DNA of 64,000 nt from Alphaproteobacteria bacterium (GCA_028871455.1 JAGWNF010000014.1:1-64000), one strand, 5' to 3'; shown: positions 7,927 through 17,382, counted from the first letter of the stretch. Translations and numbers: made by a program. Notes: a model not told the origin generated them from the letters alone.

Positions 7927-9294
7927 TCATGCTACGTAAACCGTCTTGATGTTGATAAATTCCTTGATGCCGTAGGCCGAAAGCTCGCGCCCATAGCCAC
8001 TTTCTTTAACGCCGCCGAAGGGAAGTCGCGGATCGGAGCGCACGGCCTCGTTGACGAAGGCGCAGCCGCTCTCGATCCGCTCGGCGGCGATGCGCTCGCC
8101 GCGCGCGAGATCGCGAGTGATGACGCCGGCGCCGAGGCCAAATGCGGAGTCGTTAGCGGCGGCGATCGCCGCTTCCTCGTTTGTGACCGGGACGATGGCG
8201 GCGACTGGTCCGAATATCTCCTCGTCGTAGGCGGGCATTCCCTTGCGAACATCGGTCAGCACCGTCGGCGGATAGAAGGCGCCGCGGTCGTTCGGGATCA
8301 CGCCGCCGAGGAGGCAACGCGCACCCTTGGTCATGCTGAGCTCGACTTGGCGATGGAGCGCATCGCGCAGATCGTGCCGCGCTTGCGGCCCCACGTCGGT
8401 CTCCTCGCGGAGTGGATCGCCCACCTTGGCGGCGCTCATGCGCTTGACGAAAAGATCTTCGAACGCGTGCCGGACCTTATCGACGACGATGAAACGCTTG
8501 GCCGCGATGCAGCTCTGCCCAGAATTGGTGAGCCGGCCCTTGGCGCAGACCCCAGCGGCAAGCTCGAGATCGGCATCGTCCAGCACGAGGTAAGGATCGC
8601 TGCCGCCGAGCTCGAGGACGGTCTTCTTCAGCATCGCGCCCGCCTTGCCTGCGACCGCACGCCCCGCCGGTCCACTGCCGGTGAGCGTCACTGCTTTGAC
8701 CAGCGGATGCTCGATCACGGCCTCCACCTGCCGGCTGCTGATCATCAGCGTGCGGAAGAGATTTTCTGGAAAGCCCGCCTCGCGGAAGATCATCTCGATG
8801 GCGAGTGCGGAGCCCGGCACGTTCGACGCATGCTTCAAGACCGCGGCATTGCCCGCCATCAGGCCTGGCGCGGCGAAGCGGAAGACCTGCCAGAACGGAA
8901 AGTTCCAGGGCATCACGGCCAGTACGACGCCGAGCGGATTGAAAGTCACAAAGCTTTTCCTGGCCTCGGTCGCAACCGGTTCCGGCGCGAGAAAGCGCTC
9001 GGCATTGTCCGCATAGAAGTCGCAGGCGAGCGCGCATTTCTGCGCTTCCGCCACCCCATCGCGCACGGGCTTTCCCATCTCCTGCGCCATGAGGCGCGCG
9101 TAGTCCTTGGCGTTCGTGCGCAAGATCACGGCGGCCTTGCGCATCAGTCCCGCGCGGTCGGCAAAGGAGGTGCGCCGCCAGGCGAGAAACGTTGAGTGCA
9201 CTCCATCGACGATTTTCGCGACCGCCGCTGACGTCATCTCCTGGTGGCGTGCCAAGACCTCGCCTGTCGTCGGATTGACTGATTCGATCGCCAT
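7927..9294 (-). CDS. Succinate-semialdehyde dehydrogenase-type aldehyde dehydrogenase
   Basis: A 455-aa ALDH-superfamily enzyme. The N-terminus reads AIESVNPTTGEVLARHQE, typical of the short Sad/GabD-like group. VLAVMPWNFPFWQVFR and LTGSGPAGRAVAGKAG form the NAD(P) site, LELGGSDPYLVL holds the general-base Glu, and NSGQSCIAAKRFIV holds the catalytic Cys. It oxidises succinate semialdehyde or a similar aldehyde to the acid. It lies 65 bp downstream of the acetolactate synthase-like gene on the same strand, so the two are probably one transcript. That pairing with a TPP-dependent decarboxylase suggests an aldehyde made by the partner may be its substrate; this is inference. Confidence 0.85.
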   Translation of the reverse strand: MAIESVNPTTGEVLARHQEMTSAAVAKIVDGVHSTFLAWRRTSFADRAGLMRKAAVILRTNAKDYARLMAQEMGKPVRDGVAEAQKCALACDFYADNAERFLAPEPVATEARKSFVTFNPLGVVLAVMPWNFPFWQVFRFAAPGLMAGNAAVLKHASNVPGSALAIEMIFREAGFPENLFRTLMISSRQVEAVIEHPLVKAVTLTGSGPAGRAVAGKAGAMLKKTVLELGGSDPYLVLDDADLELAAGVCAKGRLTNSGQSCIAAKRFIVVDKVRHAFEDLFVKRMSAAKVGDPLREETDVGPQARHDLRDALHRQVELSMTKGARCLLGGVIPNDRGAFYPPTVLTDVRKGMPAYDEEIFGPVAAIVPVTNEEAAIAAANDSAFGLGAGVITRDLARGERIAAERIESGCAFVNEAVRSDPRLPFGGVKESGYGRELSAYGIKEFINIKTVYVA

Positions 9295-9359
9295 GATTCC
9301 GTTCTCCTTTGATCGAGTTCGTCGGCGTCCGCTTATCCGGCCAACCGAACGCTATTCGT

Positions 9360-11003
9360 TCACTTCCCCCAATAGCGCGCGAGTTTGTCCACCAGTGCGC
9401 GGTTGACGTTTGAGTCGACGAGAATCTCGATCAGCCGCAACGCTCGCGAGCCGATCGCCTCGTCGAGCGCCGTGCGCAGCTCCGCGACCGATTGGGGTCG
9501 GTAGGCGCGAATTCCGAAGCTTTCGGCATAGGCCTTGAAGTCGGGATTGCCAATGCGCGTGCCGGTGGAGTGGCCGTGCGACATATCCTGTTTCCATGAA
9601 ATGAGTCCGTAGTCGTCGTCGTTGAAGACCACCACGGTATATCCGACGCCAAGGCGCTTTGCTGTCTCCAGCTCCTGTGAATTCATGAGAAAGCCCCCAT
9701 CGCCCATGGCCGCGACGATCGCTCGCCCCGGTTGGGCGAGCGCCGCGGCAATGCCGCCCGGCAGAGCAATTCCCATCGCCGCGAGCCCGTTGCTGATGAG
9801 GCAGCCGTTGGGGCAATAGGTCGGAAAGTTTCGCGCTATCCACACCTTGTGACTGCCGACGTCGCTGATGAGGAGCCCATCATCGGGCAGCGCTTTGCGG
9901 ATGAGGTTGAGAGCGCCGGGGATGGTGAAGGGCAGCCCCTTGAGCGCGTAGCCGGCGATATCGCCGAGGATGTGCTGGCGAACGGGCGCGTACCAGCCGC
10001 GATCGAGGGCGAGCGGCGCCTCATCGAGTCGGCCGTTCAATGTCCGCAGCGTCGCGTTGATGTCGCCGACAACTTCGACCGCTGCCGGATAGCGGCCATA
10101 AACTTCGGCCGCAGCGACGTCAATGTGGATAATGGTCTTGTCGCCCGCCGGATTCCAGCGGTCAGGCGCATATTCGGCGATGTCGTAGCCCAGCGTGAGC
10201 ACGAGATCGGCCGTTTCCACTGCGGCGCGGACAAAGTCCTTGAAGCCGGTGCCGATCGCGAACAGCGATTGCGGGGAGCGATCCGAGATCGCGCCCTTCC
10301 CCATAAAGGTGGCCACGACGGGGACGCCATGGTTGTTCGCGAGCCGCTCGAGCTGCTCACTGGCCCGCTCACGGATCGCGCCATTGCCGACGATGATCAG
10401 CGGATGCTCGGCCTTACGCAGCAGCGACAGCGCCTGTTCAAGCGCCTGGCGGTCGGCGTCCGGTCGCCGCACCGCGCGTGGCACGATCGGCGGTAGAGCC
10501 GCAGGCACGGCGAGCCGCGCCACATCCTCGGCAAGCTCAATATGGGTTGCGCCTGGCTTCTCCATCTCGGCGAGCTTGAAGGCGTTGCGGACAATCTCCG
10601 GGAGGACGCGCGGGTCATAGACCGCACCGTTCCATTTGGTGATCGCCGCGAACATGCGGACGATGTCGAGCCGCTGATGGCTTTCGTGATGGAGGCGGTC
10701 GAGCCCGCCCTGTGCAGTAATGGCGACGAGCGGCGCCTTGTCGAGATTGGCGTCGGCCACGGGGGTGATGAGGTTGGTGGCGCCGGGGCCGAGGGTCGAG
10801 AGGCAGACGCCGGCCTTACCGGTGAGCCGACCCCAAACGTCAGCAATGAAGGCTGCACCCTGCTCGTGCCGACACGGCACGAAGGCGATCTCCGAGCCTT
10901 CGAGCGAGAAGAGCAGGTCTTCCGTTTCTTCGCCGGGCACGCCGAAAACGTGCCGCACGCCCTCGGTCGCGAGGCATCTGACGAATAGGTCCGAGACCTT
11001 CAT
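9360..11003 (-). CDS. TPP-dependent acetolactate synthase-like enzyme
   Basis: A 547-aa ThDP enzyme with the three-domain ALS/benzoylformate decarboxylase layout. The pyrimidine-binding domain has the catalytic Glu in GVPGEE near residue 25. A central domain follows. The PP domain shows GDGGFLMNSQELETAKRLGV, then NDDDYGLISWKQ, the Mg-ThDP motif. No regulatory small subunit is encoded nearby, so it is more like catabolic AlsS or a 2-oxo acid decarboxylase than the biosynthetic IlvB. It probably leads an operon with the aldehyde dehydrogenase. A FixK-type box lies 75 bp upstream. 2-oxoglutarate decarboxylation feeding a semialdehyde dehydrogenase is a possible alternative role. Confidence 0.8.
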   Translation of the reverse strand: MKVSDLFVRCLATEGVRHVFGVPGEETEDLLFSLEGSEIAFVPCRHEQGAAFIADVWGRLTGKAGVCLSTLGPGATNLITPVADANLDKAPLVAITAQGGLDRLHHESHQRLDIVRMFAAITKWNGAVYDPRVLPEIVRNAFKLAEMEKPGATHIELAEDVARLAVPAALPPIVPRAVRRPDADRQALEQALSLLRKAEHPLIIVGNGAIRERASEQLERLANNHGVPVVATFMGKGAISDRSPQSLFAIGTGFKDFVRAAVETADLVLTLGYDIAEYAPDRWNPAGDKTIIHIDVAAAEVYGRYPAAVEVVGDINATLRTLNGRLDEAPLALDRGWYAPVRQHILGDIAGYALKGLPFTIPGALNLIRKALPDDGLLISDVGSHKVWIARNFPTYCPNGCLISNGLAAMGIALPGGIAAALAQPGRAIVAAMGDGGFLMNSQELETAKRLGVGYTVVVFNDDDYGLISWKQDMSHGHSTGTRIGNPDFKAYAESFGIRAYRPQSVAELRTALDEAIGSRALRLIEILVDSNVNRALVDKLARYWGK

Positions 11004-11077
11004 GCGCGCGGCTCCATGCGCGCGCGGTTGATGACTTGCATCGGATTGGCAGTGTACGACCCGGCGACATGACGCGA

Positions 11078-11091
11078 TTGCGTCTAATCAA
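11078..11091. promoter_or_regulatory. FixK/FNR-type box
   Basis: TTGC-GTCTAA-TCAA, 75 bp upstream of the acetolactate synthase-like/ALDH operon that reads leftwards. Confidence 0.65.
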
Positions 11092-11226
11092 TGTTCCAGC
11101 GCAAGGCGGCGTGCTTTGCGAACTGAGCCACACAACGCCTGATCGCTGTCTATCTCATTGCGCGCCTCCCGGTCGCCGATAGAAGGCCACGCCAGGTCGG
11201 TTCCCGAGGCGGGATCACGGCTCAGA

Positions 11227-11240
11227 TTGCGCTTGATCAA
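11227..11240. promoter_or_regulatory. FixK/FNR-type box
   Basis: TTGC-GCTTGA-TCAA, 106 bp before the candidate GTG start at 11346 on the plus strand. With the site at 11078 it forms a two-box divergent region. Confidence 0.55.
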
Positions 11241-11345
11241 TGCGTGCAATCACGATGCTCTGGTCTTGGCAGCGTCAATATCTCTGGCGCGGCGGTTATC
11301 GCCGTCTATCCCGTTCAGGGGGCGAGAGAATCAGAGAGGTCTATC

Positions 11346-11621
11346 GTGACTAGAGCGACGCACCAATCGCGCTTGCAACAAAATATCGTGCAGCTGAAGG
11401 CCGATGCCACCGCGACAGCGGCCAATGATCTCGATGTTGCGCGGCTGCGGCTGCGGCACTTAGCGCCGTGGAACGTCGCGCCGGTGCCCATGATGCATTC
11501 TGTTAGCGGTGTGCCGGAGGAACCGTTGACGTCGGAGCAACGCGAGCGCAGCGGGCAGATTGCGCTCCGTGTGCTTGCGATACAGATGCACGAAGCCGCG
11601 ACTAAGAGTGCACTCCACTAA
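11346..11621 (+). CDS. Hypothetical small protein
   Basis: A 91-aa frame from GTG 11346, preceded by AGAGAGG. I recognise no family. It is soluble and Ala/Arg/Leu-rich, with a helical start (QQNIVQLKADATATAANDL) and a helical end (SGQIALRVLAIQMHEAATK). Third-position GC looks biased toward coding. A FixK-type box lies 106 bp upstream. It may be a small stress protein or chance. Confidence 0.4.
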   Translation: MTRATHQSRLQQNIVQLKADATATAANDLDVARLRLRHLAPWNVAPVPMMHSVSGVPEEPLTSEQRERSGQIALRVLAIQMHEAATKSALH

Positions 11622-11661
11622 ATGTTCGGATTACGAGTCGGGCGCTTTCACAGAGGGTGCA

Positions 11662-11907
11662 ATGACGTTGCGCGGTACAAAGGCACTGCTGGTCGGCGCG
11701 CCGTCGCTTCCCGGCACTTGCTAGAGCCAGCCGACCAACAATTCGTCGCTCGAGGCGCAGGTTGCGGCCGCCGGTCGGAAGGCTGAGCTAGCGCTGGCGA
11801 CAACGCGACAGACGCTGAATGAGGCGCAGCAGTCTAACCAACAGGGCAATCGTCAGTATCGGCGTAGCGGGCAGAAGGAAGCGGGGTTCCGCGCGCCGGG
11901 TAGATAA
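11662..11907 (+). pseudogene. Small coiled-coil protein with an internal stop
   Basis: From ATG 11662, with AGAGGGTG upstream, the frame reads a short hydrophobic lead ending in Cys at codon 20, then TAG at 11722-11724. It then continues 60 codons with a heptad-like Ala/Leu/Gln run (SLEAQVAAAGRKAELALATT, then RQTLNEAQQSNQQ). The layout resembles a small Lpp-type outer-membrane lipoprotein, but the lipobox is poor and the stop follows the Cys. It is best read as a decayed gene. Confidence 0.35.
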
Positions 11908-12061
11908 AGCGTCTCGCCTATCCGCCTGTGATCGCCGATTAAAGTCGGCGCGATTAGCAACACGAACGCAGGACGGTACCAGCGTCAACGGGGGAAAGCG
12001 CGAATGTCGACACGCCGCGGCATTTTACCTCGACAATCTCGATCAGCCGCGACGCGAACGC

Positions 12062-12634
12062 TTACGGGGGAGGATACGTGATCCGTGAGCCCTCGACACG
12101 CGCAAACGGCGTGAGTTTGTGCGCACGAAAGTTGGTGTCGGACAGGATCTCGACCACTGGAATCCGTCGGATGGTTAGCGCATCGGCAACAAGCGAACGG
12201 TGGCAACGCCACGGCACAGCCTCTGCGCACATAATCGCGACGCGCCGACCGCAGCTCAATTCGATCAGCCGTTCGAGCCCAGCAAGGAACGCCGGCGTCT
12301 GCATATAGTCGGCGTAGCCGCGAAAGCTTGCGTTGCGCCAGCCGGAGTTTGACGACTGTTTGCGCGCGTGGCGCAATCCGCCAAGTACCTCCAGGGGGAC
12401 ATATTCAATTTTGCTGGCCCGTAGAGTGTCCCGGAGCGCGTCGGCATTGAACTGCGGATTGTGGCGCGACCGCGGTATGGTGCGAATGTCTGCGAGACAC
12501 TCTATGCCATAGGATTGCAATCGACCGATAAAACGTTCGATCGGCATTGTGGAGTGGCCGATGGTAAAGATGACGCCGGAGGGCCAGTCCCTCCGATTGT
12601 TGGAAGGCTGACTGTTACCCTGGCCGATCGTCAT
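12062..12634 (-). CDS. DUF488 family protein
   Basis: A 190-aa soluble protein. After an unconserved lead of about 22 aa it reads IFTIGHSTMPIERFIGRLQS and then CLADIRTIPRSRHNPQFN, the DUF488 start. MCAEAVPWRCHRSLVADAL near residue 135 carries the conserved Cys and CHR motif. The family is widespread and of unknown function; the conserved Cys suggests chemistry or metal binding. A start near residue 20 is possible. A different DUF488 subtype occurs at 17530. Confidence 0.85.
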   Translation of the reverse strand: MTIGQGNSQPSNNRRDWPSGVIFTIGHSTMPIERFIGRLQSYGIECLADIRTIPRSRHNPQFNADALRDTLRASKIEYVPLEVLGGLRHARKQSSNSGWRNASFRGYADYMQTPAFLAGLERLIELSCGRRVAIMCAEAVPWRCHRSLVADALTIRRIPVVEILSDTNFRAHKLTPFARVEGSRITYPPP

Positions 12635-12780
12635 AGAATGCGACCGTCGTATCCCACTGAGTCCGCGGCTCCGGTCGTCTGTTTGGCGATGGGTTTCTGC
12701 GGGAGGTTGCCGCCTCTGTCCGAGAGGCCGACAATTCTATGTTGCGTGACGTTGGGCGAACATCAGCACGCTCTGTGTCG

Positions 12781-13575
12781 CTAGGTAATCGTATCAACGA
12801 TCCCGCCATCGACGCGCAACGCCGCCCCAGTGGTCGCCGATGACAAGGTCGAGGCGAGATAAACGGCGAGATTGGCGACCTCATCGACGGTGGCGGCGCG
12901 GCGGATGATCGAGCTTGGGCGATGCCTTCGGACAAATGCGTGCGCGGCCTCCTCGATGCTCTGTCCAGCCCTGTCGGCCTCGGCACGAAGCATTTGCTGG
13001 ACGCCATCCGATAGCGTCGGGCCCGGCAAAATAGCGTTTACTGTGACGCCCGAACCGGCGAGCAGCTTCGCCAGCCCGCGCGACAGTGCGAGTTGCGCAG
13101 TCTTTGTAAGTCCATAATGAATCATCTCGACCGGAATATTGAGCGCCGACTCAGAGGAGACGAAGATGACTCGGCCCCACCGCCGCGTCGCCATTCCAGG
13201 AAGATAGGCGCGTGCCAGGCGCACGCCCGACATAACGTTGACGGCGAAGATGTGGTCCCATTCTTCGTCAGTCGTCTCGAAGAAATCATGGGGTTCATAG
13301 ATACCAACGTTGTTGATGAGAATGTCTGTCGCAGGGATGGCCGCCAATAGCATGCGGCAGCCTTCCGCCGTGCCGAGATCCGCAGCAACCGCGCGCACCG
13401 TGCTCGTCGGTACAGCATCTCGCAGGCGTCCGACGGCGTCATCCAGGTCATCTGGGTGTCGACCATTGAGGACGATTGCCGCTCCTGCAGCCGCCAAACC
13501 CCTCGCGATAGCGTGGCCGATGCCGCCGGTTGACCCTGTAATGACGGCGCTCTTTGCAGTGAGATCTATTTTCAT
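12781..13575 (-). CDS. SDR family oxidoreductase
   Basis: A 264-aa Rossmann-fold NAD(P)-dependent dehydrogenase. TGSTGGIGHAIARG is the cofactor-binding motif, ILINNVGIY matches the NNAG position, and the catalytic Ser/Tyr/Lys fall in SSESALNIPVEMIHYGLTK. The end, GAALRVDGGIVDTI, is the usual SDR finish. ATG 13575 (MKIDLTAKSAV) fits the family start better than the ATG four codons earlier. The substrate cannot be told. A FixK-type box lies 111 bp upstream. Confidence 0.85.
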   Translation of the reverse strand: MKIDLTAKSAVITGSTGGIGHAIARGLAAAGAAIVLNGRHPDDLDDAVGRLRDAVPTSTVRAVAADLGTAEGCRMLLAAIPATDILINNVGIYEPHDFFETTDEEWDHIFAVNVMSGVRLARAYLPGMATRRWGRVIFVSSESALNIPVEMIHYGLTKTAQLALSRGLAKLLAGSGVTVNAILPGPTLSDGVQQMLRAEADRAGQSIEEAAHAFVRRHRPSSIIRRAATVDEVANLAVYLASTLSSATTGAALRVDGGIVDTIT

Positions 13576-13685
13576 ATCGGCTACCATAACGGACTATTAG
13601 CCATTGCCGTCGGCTCGGAATTTCGTTTCGGGCCCGACTTCATCACTGAATGCAGTTCCGCCCTAGACTGCATTGCGGCGAGCTA

Positions 13686-13699
13686 TTGCGGCTGAGCAA
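13686..13699. promoter_or_regulatory. FixK/FNR-type box
   Basis: TTGC-GGCTGA-GCAA, 111 bp upstream of the leftward SDR gene. Confidence 0.5.
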
Positions 13700-13772
13700 C
13701 GAGGGCCCTTACTGCGCTCGGCCGCCATGCCGAGCCGCCTCACTGAGTGGCGGCTCAGCGTGGCGCCGATCG

Positions 13773-13955
13773 TTAGTCACCGGTTGTCGGCTGCGGAGCG
13801 GTGTAGGGCGAGGCAGCCGAGATGGCCGCGGAGGTGGACAGGGACTGACTGTTAACCGCCGCTTGCTGCTCCTGTTGAGCGAACGCAGTCTGTGCCGTGG
13901 GCGCTGCCAGAGCGATTGCCAGGACCAACATCCGCAACATCGATGATTTAAACAT
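13773..13955 (-). CDS. Small secreted protein
   Basis: A 60-aa protein with AAGGAGGCG before the ATG. Residues 1-26 are a classic Sec signal (MFKSSMLRMLVLAIALAAPT followed by AQTAFA). The mature part is about 34 residues, rich in Gln, Ser and Ala, with no cysteine. I recognise no family. It sits divergently from the hydroxy-acid dehydrogenase, with a FixK-type box in the shared upstream region. Confidence 0.6.
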   Translation of the reverse strand: MFKSSMLRMLVLAIALAAPTAQTAFAQQEQQAAVNSQSLSTSAAISAASPYTAPQPTTGD

Positions 13956-14074
13956 GGAGCGCCTCCTTTCACCTTGTAGTTGGTCGGTGCAGTCGGCGGC
14001 TTGGAGGAGAATTTGCGCGGCCCAGCTATGCGCAACGAACTATTACCGTGATAGCCGGTCACTGCGAACAGCTC

Positions 14075-14088
14075 TTGCGCGCAATCAA
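14075..14088. promoter_or_regulatory. FixK/FNR-type box in a divergent promoter region
   Basis: TTGC-GCGCAA-TCAA, 58 bp before the alpha-hydroxy-acid dehydrogenase ATG and 120 bp upstream of the leftward small secreted protein. Confidence 0.65.
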
Positions 14089-14145
14089 TATTCGGGCATA
14101 ACGCGGCGGTCGCGAGGCCGCGCTTGGATCGGAGCGGAAGCAGCC

Positions 14146-15291
14146 ATGGATTTGCGCGATTGCTTCAACTTTCATGATTTTCGGCGTCTGGCCCAGCGGC
14201 GGCTGCCTGGGCCGATCTTCGATTATATTGACGGTGCTGCGGACGATGAGACCACGTACCGGCGCAATACCGAAGCGTTCGGGAGCTGCGACCTCGTCCC
14301 TCGCGTTCTGCGCGGCGTTGAGAGCGTCGATCTCTCCACCATCGTCATGGGCCACAAGCTCGCACTGCCGGTCTATTGCTCTCCCACGGCATTGCAGCGC
14401 CTATTCCACTACGAGGGCGAACGCGCCGTCGCAGCCGGGGCCGCGAAATACGGTACGATGTTCGGCGTGTCGTCGCTTGGCACGGTGAGTCTCGAGGAGC
14501 TGCGTAAGGCCCACGATACGCCCCAGATTTACCAGTTCTATTTCCACAAGGATCGAGGCCTCAATCGAGCGATGCTGCAGCGCGCGAAGGACGCGCGCGT
14601 CGACATCATGATGTTGGCTGTGGACAGCATAACGGGCGGGAACCGAGAGCGTGATCTTCGCACCGGATTTTCTATTCCGTTCCGGTTGACCCTTGCCGGG
14701 ATGATGCAATTCGCAATGAAGCCGAGGTGGGGGATTAACTACCTAACTCACGAACGGTTCAGATTGCCGCAGCTCGACGAGCACATCGATATGAGCGGCG
14801 GCGCGCTCTCGATCAGCCGCTATTTCACGGAGATGCTTGACCCATCGATGAGTTGGGATGATGTCGCCGAGATGGTACGGCTTTGGAACGGCCAGTTCTG
14901 CCTGAAAGGCATCATGTCCGCGGCCGATGCCCAGCGCGCGGCCGAGATCGGCTGCACCGGCATTGTCGTTTCCAACCACGGCGGCCGGCAGCTCGACGGT
15001 TCCCGAGCGTCGTTCGACCAGTTGGCCGAAATCATCGACGCCGTCGGCGATCGGATCGACGTGCTCATGGACGGAGGGGTGCAGCGTGCGACACATCTGC
15101 TCAAAGCGCTCTCGCTCGGCGCTAAGGCGGTTGGGGTCGGCCGGTATTATCTATTTCCGCTGGCTGCCGCCGGCCAAGCGGGGGTCGAGCGGGCGCTTGG
15201 CTTGATGAAGGCTGAATTAGAACGCGACATGAAACTGATGGGCTGTATCGCAATCGGCCAGCTCTCCCGCGATAATCTGCGATTCAGATGA
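14146..15291 (+). CDS. FMN-dependent alpha-hydroxy-acid dehydrogenase (L-lactate dehydrogenase type)
   Basis: A 381-aa TIM-barrel flavoprotein from ATG 14146, with GGAGCGGAAG upstream. LPGPIFDYIDGAADDETTYR opens the family, FHKDRGLNRAMLQRA and DSITGGNRERDLRTGF follow, and SNHGGRQLDGSRASFDQL carries the catalytic His and substrate Arg. DVLMDGGVQRATHLLKAL and AVGVGRYYLF bind the FMN phosphate. It oxidises L-lactate or a related 2-hydroxy acid and passes electrons to the quinone pool. With mctP in the region, lactate import and oxidation is a plausible shared job. Confidence 0.9.
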   Translation: MDLRDCFNFHDFRRLAQRRLPGPIFDYIDGAADDETTYRRNTEAFGSCDLVPRVLRGVESVDLSTIVMGHKLALPVYCSPTALQRLFHYEGERAVAAGAAKYGTMFGVSSLGTVSLEELRKAHDTPQIYQFYFHKDRGLNRAMLQRAKDARVDIMMLAVDSITGGNRERDLRTGFSIPFRLTLAGMMQFAMKPRWGINYLTHERFRLPQLDEHIDMSGGALSISRYFTEMLDPSMSWDDVAEMVRLWNGQFCLKGIMSAADAQRAAEIGCTGIVVSNHGGRQLDGSRASFDQLAEIIDAVGDRIDVLMDGGVQRATHLLKALSLGAKAVGVGRYYLFPLAAAGQAGVERALGLMKAELERDMKLMGCIAIGQLSRDNLRFR

Positions 15292-15402
15292 CCGAGACGC
15301 GAGCGGAATCATGGGGATCAAACCGAGACAGGCGACATCCTGAAAGAGGAACACGCATGGGCGAAGCGCCAGCCCTCGTCGAAAAACGGCTCGCGGTGAG
15401 CG

Positions 15403-16941
15403 TCACCACGAACCGAGGTGCTCTGGAACGCGCGCGATTAGCGGCAGGGCGGCAACGAGCAGCAGGGCTGCTATGACATAGATCCAGGCCTGGATGCTGC
15501 CAGGGTGACTGGAACTCGCGAGGATCGCAGTGGCGATCGAGATCGTGATCATGGATCCGATTTGCAGGCTCATCGTCCGTAATGCGGCCAGGGTTGAGGA
15601 ATGCTCGGGAGCCAGTTGCAGCCCGGCATTGCGACTGGCCGGATTGATCGCTCCGAATCCGGCGCCAATAAGGAAACAAGAACCGGCCAGCCATCCGTAC
15701 GATGGGACGCCTGCGATTGGGCTGAGGGCAAGCAGCAGCATCCCGGTGGCGATAACGACACTCCCGATGTACAGCGGTAACCGGTAGCCCGTGCGCCGTA
15801 ACGCCAAGGCCCCCGCGACTGACAATGCTATCGTCGCGGCCCCTTGGGCGACGAGCAGCGTGCCCGAATCGAGCGCGTCGAAATGGTACCGGTCGGTCGC
15901 GTATAGTGGAACAAGCGCCACCATGCCGGAGGTGACGCCTGTGTACAGTCCGTTGAACAGGTTGACCGGGCCGAAGCCTGGCCCGTGAACCAAACGTGGG
16001 GTGATGAACGGATGCGCCGAGTGGTGGATGTGATGAAAGAACATCCACAGGGTGACCGCCGCGATGGCTAATGGCGCCACGAATTCGGGTGACCACGCAT
16101 GCGCATTCTTTTCGCCCAGATAGCTGGCAGCGAGCATGCCGGCGAGGAGGCCGCTACCGAGCAGCACCAGACCGGCCAAATCATTGCCTCGGCGAGTTCT
16201 CCCTGATTCTGGTCGATCTCGCGGCACGTAACGCAGGGTAAGGATGATGACCGCCACGCCGATCGGCACATTGACGAAAAACACCCCTCGCCAGGTCCAA
16301 TACGTCACGAACAATCCGCCGAATATGGGCCCGATCATCGCTCCGATCGGGAAGATGCTGCCGAACAAACTGACGGCACGATCACGCCCATGGCCAAAGT
16401 GATCGACAACGATGCCGGTCGCCGAGGGCGTGAAGCCCGCACCGCCAGCCGCCTGTACCGCGCGTAGCACGACGAGCACATAGATATTGTCGGCCAGTCC
16501 GCAGCACAGCGATGCTGCGGTGAACGCGACGACCGAACCGAGGAAGACCCTGCGGCGACCGTATTGCTCGCTGAGCTTGCCGGTCACCGGCAGCATCAGC
16601 AAAAATCCGAACGAATAGGCCGTTATGGTCCATCCTGCCCAGTTGATCGACGTTTGCAGCCGCTGGCGCAACGCGTGTAACGCCGTCGCAACGATTGTTG
16701 AGTCGATCGACATCATCAGCAGCGTGAGTGCAACCGTCGTGAAGACCACGACCCGATGAATGGGCTCTCCCGATAGGCTCGAAGAGCCGTTGGGCGCACA
16801 GACATCGTGCCGGCCATTCACTTCTCGTCGGACGTTTTCCAGGTGCCCAGTGGTTTTGGGGCCATGGATGTCCATGGTGTCTGTTGTCAGGCTTTTTGAG
16901 ATGGACGGAAGAGCTTTATGAAAGCGGGTTTGACCCATCAA
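15403..16941 (-). CDS. DHA2 family MFS multidrug transporter (EmrB/QacA type)
   Basis: A 512-aa inner-membrane exporter with about 14 hydrophobic segments after a hydrophilic leader of about 60 aa. LMMSIDSTIVATALHALRQR is the DHA2 TM1 signature (D-x-T-I-V-x-x-A). GRRRVFLGSVVAFTAASLCC is the loop 2-3 motif A, and FGSIFPIGAMIGPIFGG is motif C of antiporters. No MFP/HlyD partner is encoded next to it. An ATG at 16875 (MDIHGPKTTG) is an alternative start; neither has a strong ribosome-binding site. Confidence 0.85.
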   Translation of the reverse strand: MMGQTRFHKALPSISKSLTTDTMDIHGPKTTGHLENVRREVNGRHDVCAPNGSSSLSGEPIHRVVVFTTVALTLLMMSIDSTIVATALHALRQRLQTSINWAGWTITAYSFGFLLMLPVTGKLSEQYGRRRVFLGSVVAFTAASLCCGLADNIYVLVVLRAVQAAGGAGFTPSATGIVVDHFGHGRDRAVSLFGSIFPIGAMIGPIFGGLFVTYWTWRGVFFVNVPIGVAVIILTLRYVPRDRPESGRTRRGNDLAGLVLLGSGLLAGMLAASYLGEKNAHAWSPEFVAPLAIAAVTLWMFFHHIHHSAHPFITPRLVHGPGFGPVNLFNGLYTGVTSGMVALVPLYATDRYHFDALDSGTLLVAQGAATIALSVAGALALRRTGYRLPLYIGSVVIATGMLLLALSPIAGVPSYGWLAGSCFLIGAGFGAINPASRNAGLQLAPEHSSTLAALRTMSLQIGSMITISIATAILASSSHPGSIQAWIYVIAALLLVAALPLIARVPEHLGSW

Positions 16942-17060
16942 GCGTCAAGAATGCCTCGTCCGCGTCTATTTAGTCAGCGGCGTTGGCAGAATGCAGAAGA
17001 ATTTGTGTGGTTCTGCTATGCGCATGGAACCAGCGCTTGGCTGATCGATGCGACAGGTTC

Positions 17061-17074
17061 TTGCGCACGATCAA
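17061..17074. promoter_or_regulatory. FixK/FNR-type box
   Basis: TTGC-GCACGA-TCAA, 120 bp upstream of the leftward DHA2 transporter; the rightward small frame at 17241 is the other candidate. Confidence 0.55.
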
Positions 17075-17240
17075 TGTTCATGATCGGTGCAGCCGTCGTA
17101 ACGAATCGCTATCGGAACGCCAGATAAGTTTGCGCGCTGGTCGCGGCTACGAGTTCATGAGACAGCGAATTCTACGCCAAACGAAGATCCGCTGGCGATG
17201 ACAGAAAGGCGCGAGCCCGGTGGTGTGAATGGGGGAGGGC

Positions 17241-17340
17241 GTGAACCGCTGGATTGCTAAACAAAACATCGCAAGGCTGTTGCGGTTGCTCGAGCAGACG
17301 ACCGATGCGGAACAGCGCACTCGGCCACGTCTAGCGCCGG
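17241..17340 (+). pseudogene. Degenerate copy of a small WIxxQNIxR protein
   Basis: From GTG 17241, with GGGGGAGGG just upstream, the frame reads VNRWIAKQNIARLLRLLEQT and TDAEQRTR. This matches the opening of the small protein encoded at 23089-23307. The family's ending (a KL-rich helix) does not follow. Instead the frame runs on into the next gene, so I infer a frameshift or truncation after about 30 codons. Confidence 0.4.
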
Positions 17341-17382
17341 CCCATTTAGCCTCGACAGCGACAATCGTCCGTCTAACGACAC

